From: an uncultured Dysosmobacter sp.
GTDB taxonomy: Bacteria > Bacillota > Clostridia > Oscillospirales > Oscillospiraceae
Length of the DNA stretch: 64,000 nt
Reading direction: 5' to 3'
Assembly: GCA_934565855.1 (NCBI GenBank)
Contig: CAKTIO010000003.1
Coordinates: forward strand, 1 to 64,000
Below, piece after piece: positions 59,363 to 64,000 of the stretch. A model generated the notes under the pieces. It was not told the origin of the DNA. It searched no databases and worked only from the letters and a program-made list of their open reading frames with translations. How positions within the stretch are numbered: position 1 is the stretch's first letter; each line of letters opens with the position of its first letter. A program made the position numbers and the translations under genes.

Positions 59363-59901
59363 ACTGGGATTGGAGCATTCTGCACGCCATTCAAAGCACC
59401 CTGACCTGTCCGGCGCTGGATTTCCTAATGCCCAGGGTCACGACGCTGGGTAACGGCGGCGTGATCTGGCTGGCGGCAGCGGGAGGGCTGCTGTGCACAA
59501 AAAAATACCGCCGGCAGGGACTTCTGCTGCTGGGCGGACTGGCGGCGGGCGTTCTGGTGGGCAACGGACTGCTGAAGCATCTGGTCGCCCGTCCCCGTCC
59601 CTGCTGGCTGGATGACAGCGTGCGGCTGCTGATCGCTGTTCCCACGGACTATTCCTTCCCCTCGGGACATACGCTGTCCTCTGCCATCGGCGCCACGGTG
59701 CTGACGGGAACGGATCGCCGCTTCGGCTGGATCGCCATTCCTCTGGCGGTACTCATTGCCTTTTCCCGGCTGTATCTCTATGTGCATTTTCCCAGCGATG
59801 TGCTGGCGGGTGCGGTGCTGGGGGTCGTCATTGGCGGGCTGGCGCTTTGCCTGAACAAAAGGCTGTCCCTCCGGCGTGGACGGCTGCCGGAGGGGACTTG
59901 A
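59359..59901 (+). CDS. PAP2-family phosphatase, probable undecaprenyl-diphosphatase
   Basis: 180 residues, about five membrane segments, starting with GTG seven bases after GGGGAGG. The three PAP2 motifs are complete: KHLVARPRP (73-81), PSGH (101-104) and SRLYLYVHFPSD (136-147, with His143 and Asp147). Predicted to dephosphorylate undecaprenyl diphosphate outside the membrane, yielding the substrate for the DUF368 protein encoded just upstream. Confidence 0.85.
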   Translation: MNWDWSILHAIQSTLTCPALDFLMPRVTTLGNGGVIWLAAAGGLLCTKKYRRQGLLLLGGLAAGVLVGNGLLKHLVARPRPCWLDDSVRLLIAVPTDYSFPSGHTLSSAIGATVLTGTDRRFGWIAIPLAVLIAFSRLYLYVHFPSDVLAGAVLGVVIGGLALCLNKRLSLRRGRLPEGT

Positions 59902-59927
59902 GCGGTCAGAAAAATTTCCCGGTCCCC

Positions 59928-60003
59928 TTGCATTCTGAGAAGCAGTGTGCTACACTGTTTTTAAAAACAAGTTGTAACTACAATTAGATAGTTGTAGCTA
60001 CAA
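59928..60003 (+). promoter_or_regulatory. Promoter with two MarR-type operators
   Basis: TTGCAT (59928-59933), 17 bp, TACACT (59951-59956) with an extended -10 TGC. Downstream lie two palindromes, TTGTAACTACAA (59972-59983) and TTGTAGCTACAA (59992-60003), 20 bp apart and so on the same face of the helix. They fit the TTGTAnnTACAA MarR consensus and would block transcription. Confidence 0.7.
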
Positions 60004-60037
60004 TTATCTGAGATGCGGAAGGAAAGGGGAACGGCTT

Positions 60038-60514
60038 ATGGAGCATCCTGCGAGAAAAATTACCAAAATTGCCCGGGAGGCAGAGCATCTGGTTCTGCTT
60101 GCCATGCGGGGGGACGGTGTCGGTACTGCGGAGATCGACTGTATTCACGCTGTCCGGCACCACCCGGGTATCACTCAGACGGAGCTTGCCGCAGCGCTGA
60201 ACACAGACAAGCCCGCCATTGCCCGCCGCACGGCAAGCCTGGAGCGGAAGGGCTACCTCCGCCGGGAGCCGAATCCGGAGGATGGGCGCAGCCAGCTGCT
60301 GTACCCCACGGAGCAGGCGGAGGGGCTGCGCAACGCCAAGGCGGAGGCAGAGAGTGCTTTTTACGACTATCTGATGGAGGGGCTGGATGAGGAGACCCGG
60401 GAGGTGTTTCTGGCGGCGCTGGACATCGTCTACCGCCGCTCCAAGGCAGAGAGCCGGGCGGGCTTCCCCCACATCCGGCAGGTATTGGAGGGAGGGTGCC
60501 ATGAAGCAGAGTAA
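60038..60514 (+). CDS. MarR-family transcriptional regulator
   Basis: 158 residues. The winged helix-turn-helix (about 40-100) has GITQTELAAALNTDKPAIARRTASLERKG followed by a LRREPNPEDGRSQLLYPT wing. The flanking helices dimerise. It is autoregulated through the two palindromes just upstream, and it controls the ABC exporter genes that follow, the first of which overlaps it by 14 bases. The usual inducer would be a toxic compound exported by that transporter. Confidence 0.85.
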   Translation: MEHPARKITKIAREAEHLVLLAMRGDGVGTAEIDCIHAVRHHPGITQTELAAALNTDKPAIARRTASLERKGYLRREPNPEDGRSQLLYPTEQAEGLRNAKAEAESAFYDYLMEGLDEETREVFLAALDIVYRRSKAESRAGFPHIRQVLEGGCHEAE

Positions 60515-62249
60515 ACGCGCCTTCCGCCCGGACCGCATCGGCAGCTATTTCCAGCTGGAGTGGCTGCCGCTGACCTTCGTCACTCTATCCGGGCTGGCAT
60601 ACAATCTGGGACTGCTGGCGGGACCGTGGTTTGAGGGCAGGCTTGCCCAGTGCCTGGCGGATATTCTGGGCGGCAGAAGACCCGCCCGCGCCATGACGGT
60701 GCTGGTGGCGGCATATGCCGCCGTGATTCTGCTGGTGCAGGCGGCGCGGTTCGTTAAGCGGTTTTACGTCCGGCGCTTTGCCAACAACATCAACCGCCGG
60801 ATGAAGGGTGTTCTTTACGCCAACCTGATCCGGCAGAGCCGCGCCGAGCTGGAGGAGCAGGGCGCGGGCGAGCTGATGACCAAGGCGATCTCTGATGTGG
60901 ACGACTGCGCGGAGGGAATGCGCAAATTCACCACAGAGCTGTTTGACACCGGCGTGGCGCTGGCAGGCTACGCTGTCATGCTGCTGGTGTATGACTGGCG
61001 GCTGGCGCTGCTGTGTTTGATCTTCCCTCCGGTGTCCTATGTCTGCGCGGAAAAAATGAAAACCACGGTGCAGAAGGCTGGCGCGGCGTATAAAAGGACC
61101 TCCGCCGCCCTCAGCGCCGCCACGCTGGACCGGGCAAAGAATGCCGTTACCTACCGGGTGTATGGCTGTGAGGAGGTCCGGGAGAACCGCTATGAGACGG
61201 TACTGGACAGCTATGAAAGGGCGGCGGTCCGGGCGAACGTGTGGCAGTCGGCGCTGCCGCCGCTGTACCTGGTGGTGTCCAATCTGGGCGTGCTGTTGAT
61301 TTTATGGCTGGGTGGACGGAACGTGCTGGGTAGCGGCTGGCGCAGCTGGGATATCGCCGCCTTTACGACATTTCTCTCCTGCTTTGCCAAGCTGTCTGTG
61401 AAATCCTCCAAGGCGGCAAAGCTGTTCAACGCCGTTCACCGGGCAGAGGTGTCCTGGAAGCGCATCCGTCCCCTGATGAGGGTGCCGGAGGCACTGCCGC
61501 CGCTCGAGGTTCCGGAGAAGCAGGACGTGGTGCTGGAGCACCTGTCCTTTGCCTACGATGGCGGCGCACCGGTGTTTCAGGACCTGTCCCTCACCGCCCA
61601 CCCCGGCGATATCATCGGCGTGACGGGACCCGTTGCCTGCGGGAAGTCCACGCTGGGACGGGTCTTCCTTGGCGAACAGCCCTACGGTGGGTCCCTCCGT
61701 ATCGGCGGACGGGAGCTGTCGGACCGCACTCCCCGGGAGATCGCGGCGGCAGTGGGCTATCTGGGGCACGATCCGGAGCTTTGGAACGACACCGTGGCGG
61801 CAAACGTGTTCTGCACAGAGCCGGGCGGCGTGGAAAGGTATCTTGCCATGACCGCGCTGGACGGGGAGGTGTGGGCAATGGAGCATGGTGCGGAGACCGT
61901 AGTGGGCAGCGGCGGTGTGCGGCTGTCCGGCGGACAGGCGCAGCGGCTGGCACTGGCAAGAACACTGGCGCATCCCCGCCCGGTCCTGATTCTGGACGAT
62001 CCCTTCTCGGCGCTGGACCGGGCAACGGAGGATACCGTGTTTGCCAATCTTCGGGAATATGCCCGGGACAAGGTCCTTATTCTGATCTCCCACCGGTTGT
62101 ACCACTTCCCGGAGCTGCGGCAGGTGGTCTGGATGGAGGACGGAAAAACCACCGTAGGGACCCACCGGCAGCTGTATGCGTCCGTTCCGGCGTACCGGTC
62201 CCTGTGTGACAGCCAGATGGAAGGAGGCGGACAGCATGAAGAGACATGA
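60501..62249 (+). CDS. ABC exporter subunit 1 (fused membrane and ATPase domains)
   Basis: 582 residues. Six membrane segments in the first 330 residues, then an ATPase domain with Walker A GPVACGKST (about 376-384), signature LSGGQ (about 476) and Walker B LILDDP. The residue after the Walker B Asp is Asp in place of the catalytic Glu. With the degenerate signature in the second subunit this gives one inactive and one active ATP site, the pattern of heterodimeric exporters such as BmrCD and TM287/288. It overlaps both neighbours. Confidence 0.85.
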   Translation: MKQSKRAFRPDRIGSYFQLEWLPLTFVTLSGLAYNLGLLAGPWFEGRLAQCLADILGGRRPARAMTVLVAAYAAVILLVQAARFVKRFYVRRFANNINRRMKGVLYANLIRQSRAELEEQGAGELMTKAISDVDDCAEGMRKFTTELFDTGVALAGYAVMLLVYDWRLALLCLIFPPVSYVCAEKMKTTVQKAGAAYKRTSAALSAATLDRAKNAVTYRVYGCEEVRENRYETVLDSYERAAVRANVWQSALPPLYLVVSNLGVLLILWLGGRNVLGSGWRSWDIAAFTTFLSCFAKLSVKSSKAAKLFNAVHRAEVSWKRIRPLMRVPEALPPLEVPEKQDVVLEHLSFAYDGGAPVFQDLSLTAHPGDIIGVTGPVACGKSTLGRVFLGEQPYGGSLRIGGRELSDRTPREIAAAVGYLGHDPELWNDTVAANVFCTEPGGVERYLAMTALDGEVWAMEHGAETVVGSGGVRLSGGQAQRLALARTLAHPRPVLILDDPFSALDRATEDTVFANLREYARDKVLILISHRLYHFPELRQVVWMEDGKTTVGTHRQLYASVPAYRSLCDSQMEGGGQHEET

Positions 62250-63894
62250 AAAAGGCGGCGTGTTTGCCGCTGTCCGGTCGGCGGTTGTGTCGCACAGGCT
62301 CCTCAGCTGCGGAACGGCGCTGTGCGCGGCGGCATCTGTGCTGGCATCGCTGCTGCCGCCGCTGCTGCTGGCGCACATCATTGACCGGCTGACTGCCGGA
62401 ACGGCACTGACCGCAGCCGCGGTGGCACTGTACTTTGGCAGTCTGGCGCTGGAGGGCGTGCTGTCCTCGGCGCAGGAGGTGCTGCTGGAGATGTTCGGAC
62501 AGAAAATAACCCACGCCCTGCGGGGCGAAATGTCCGCAAAGCTGACGCGCCTCCCTGCGGCGGCACTGGCGGCGCAGGATCCCGGCGAAACGGCGGCGCG
62601 GTTTTCCGGTGATGTGGACACGGTGGAGGCGCTGTTTACCTCCGGCGTCATCTCTATGGCGGCGGATGCCTGCCGCATCCTCTCTATTTTTGCGGTAATT
62701 GCTGTGAAAAACCCGGGACTGGCGCTGGTGCTGCTGGTGGTGCTGCCGCTGCTGGCGGTGTTTACCCGCCGGGTCCAGCGGAGAATGCTTGCCGCTCAAC
62801 TGGACAACCGCCGTGCCGTTGCCGCCATTTCCGGACAGGTGCCGGAGACGCTGCATAACATCCGCACCCTGCATGCTCTGGGACTGGAGGAGGTCATGGA
62901 GCGGCGGTATGACAGGCGTATTGGCGACAGCTACGCCGCCGTGGAGCGGACAAATTTTTATGATGCCATTTACTCCCCGGTGGTGCTGGTGCTGAACGCC
63001 GCGGTGGTGGGTGTGGTTATGCTGCTGTCCGCCTCCGGAAGCCCCCGGGTGCTGACGCTGTTCGGCATGTCCGTCGGCACCTCCGTGGGCATTATGGATT
63101 ACATTTCCCGTATTTTTACTCCCATTGAGAGCCTGGGCATGGAGATCCAGACCATCCAGTCTGCGATGGCGGGTGTAAAGCGTATCGACGCCTTTCTGGC
63201 GCAGCCGGAGCGGACGCCCTCCGTCCCCGGCGGGGCAGACACGCCGCCCCGGGGAGATGTGGTTCTCTCCCATGTGACCTTTGGCTATGGCGACGGACGC
63301 CATGTCCTCTCGGACTTTTCTCTGACGGTGCCAGCGGGGCAGCAGGTGACGCTGATCGGCAGAACAGGCGCGGGCAAAAGCACCATTTTCCGCCTGCTGC
63401 TGGGATTGTACCGTCCGGAGCGCGGTGCGGTCTCCATCGGTGGTGTGGATGCCGCCCAGATCACCGACAGCCAGCGCCGTTTTTGCATCGGCTGTGTAGA
63501 GCAGCATTTTTCTCCTGTTCCCGGTACGGTGCTGGATCAGATTACCCTGTGCGATCCCCGTATCAGCCGGAAGATGGCGGAAACAGCGGCGGGACTGGCG
63601 GGATTGGACGGTGTGATCCGCACCTTCCCGGCAGGATATGATACCCCCTGTGCACCGGAGCTGTTCTCCCAGGGGGAGTGGCAGCTGCTGTCCATTGCCC
63701 GTGCTGTTGCCGCGGACCCTGCTGTGCTGCTGCTGGATGAGATCACGGCAAATCTGGATGCGGAGACAGAGACACGGGTGCTGGAGGCGCTGCGCCGTGC
63801 GTCCAGCGGGCGCACCGTGCTGTCCATTTCCCACCGGATCTATGAGAGCCTTGGCGGCAGGACCGTAAGAATCGGCGCGGAAGCATTTTCCTGA
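62236..63894 (+). CDS. ABC exporter subunit 2 (fused membrane and ATPase domains)
   Basis: 552 residues. Six membrane segments, then Walker A GRTGAGKST (about 375-383), Walker B LLLDE with the catalytic Glu, and a switch His in SISHR. The signature reads FSQGE instead of LSGGQ, so the site it forms with subunit 1's Asp-type Walker B is degenerate. The site formed with subunit 1's LSGGQ is complete. AAGGAGG precedes the ATG. Confidence 0.85.
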   Translation: MKRHEKGGVFAAVRSAVVSHRLLSCGTALCAAASVLASLLPPLLLAHIIDRLTAGTALTAAAVALYFGSLALEGVLSSAQEVLLEMFGQKITHALRGEMSAKLTRLPAAALAAQDPGETAARFSGDVDTVEALFTSGVISMAADACRILSIFAVIAVKNPGLALVLLVVLPLLAVFTRRVQRRMLAAQLDNRRAVAAISGQVPETLHNIRTLHALGLEEVMERRYDRRIGDSYAAVERTNFYDAIYSPVVLVLNAAVVGVVMLLSASGSPRVLTLFGMSVGTSVGIMDYISRIFTPIESLGMEIQTIQSAMAGVKRIDAFLAQPERTPSVPGGADTPPRGDVVLSHVTFGYGDGRHVLSDFSLTVPAGQQVTLIGRTGAGKSTIFRLLLGLYRPERGAVSIGGVDAAQITDSQRRFCIGCVEQHFSPVPGTVLDQITLCDPRISRKMAETAAGLAGLDGVIRTFPAGYDTPCAPELFSQGEWQLLSIARAVAADPAVLLLDEITANLDAETETRVLEALRRASSGRTVLSISHRIYESLGGRTVRIGAEAFS

Positions 63895-63899
63895 AAAAG

Positions 63900-63939
63900 G
63901 ACCGGAGGACCGCTGCTTTGCAGGTCTTCCGGTCTTTTT
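63900..63939 (+). terminator. Rho-independent terminator of the exporter operon
   Basis: GACCGGAGGACC and GGTCTTCCGGTC arms (one wobble) are followed by TTTTTA. The last 60 bases of the window hold only a TTGACA hexamer near 63976. Confidence 0.8.
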
Positions 63940-64000
63940 ATGTATCCGGACAGCTCAAAAGACGGAGCCGCCTATTGACAAGCGGCAGGACTGTGCGTAT

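Noticed and set aside
1..64000. tRNA or rRNA genes
   Set aside because: No stretch with tRNA-like arms and GTTCRA or rRNA-like sequence was noticed on reading. A dedicated scan (tRNAscan-SE, Infernal) was not possible here.

Overview
The window reads as a chromosomal stretch of a GC-rich, Gram-positive gut anaerobe of the Clostridia, most likely the Oscillospirales/Oscillospiraceae. The evidence is strong AGGAGG-type ribosome binding sites on nearly every gene, S-layer (SLH-domain) proteins, LPXTG-like sortase substrates, two c-di-GMP-I riboswitches, a Firmicutes type I toxin family, and promoters that mostly carry an extended -10 (TGC followed by TAnnnT). Taxonomy is inferred from gene content and style only.

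Region 1 (1-9.3 kb) is a mobile-element-like zone. It holds a small membrane protein coupled to an orphan phage terminase large subunit, a Mor-type phage regulator, a replication-initiator-like protein, an origin-like stretch with several DnaA-box-like sequences, and a primase-helicase fusion. These genes are separated by a dispersed, highly structured repeat whose hairpin stems change sequence while staying paired. Two long copies of the repeat lie in opposite orientation around the terminase block. No integrase, transposase, portal or capsid gene is visible.

Region 2 (9.3-19.7 kb) starts with a tandemly duplicated type I toxin-antitoxin locus (28-residue hydrophobic peptide plus antisense RNA). 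A highly codon-biased S-layer protein, an O-antigen-ligase-like polymerase and a large sortase-anchored adhesin under a c-di-GMP-I riboswitch follow.

Region 3 (19.9-36.1 kb) is one long exopolysaccharide or wall-glycan operon of 14 genes. It encodes an initiating sugar transferase, two PLP aminotransferases, a 6-dehydrogenase, a 3-dehydrogenase, an N-acetyltransferase and a 2-epimerase that together could make UDP-ManNAc(3NAc)A. It also encodes four glycosyltransferases, a polymerase, a flippase and a deacetylase-like protein. A convergent phage tail-fibre module (36.1-37.6 kb) sits between this operon and a CapD/PglF-type 4,6-dehydratase, which is followed by a holin/endolysin pair (39.9-40.9 kb).

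Region 4 (41-54.8 kb) has a second c-di-GMP-riboswitch-controlled sortase substrate with a cysteine-rich zinc-knuckle-like array. An unknown membrane-anchored protein, an Asp/Glu-racemase homologue, a DUF2442 protein, a 2512-residue SLH-anchored giant protein and an iron-ADH-fold protein that has lost its metal ligands follow. Region 5 (55-64 kb) has a two-component system with a recognisable GTTTAA-type operator upstream of itself and of a neighbouring flippase / DUF368 / PAP2 (undecaprenyl-phosphate cycle) operon. It ends with a MarR regulator and a heterodimeric ABC exporter.

The common theme is the cell surface: building glycans, recycling their lipid carrier, and switching surface proteins. 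Three promoters (8.8, 15.6 and 41.0 kb) share an identical operator layout, TGTAACC-N5-TGTAACC-N9-extended -10, and two of them then feed into c-di-GMP riboswitches.
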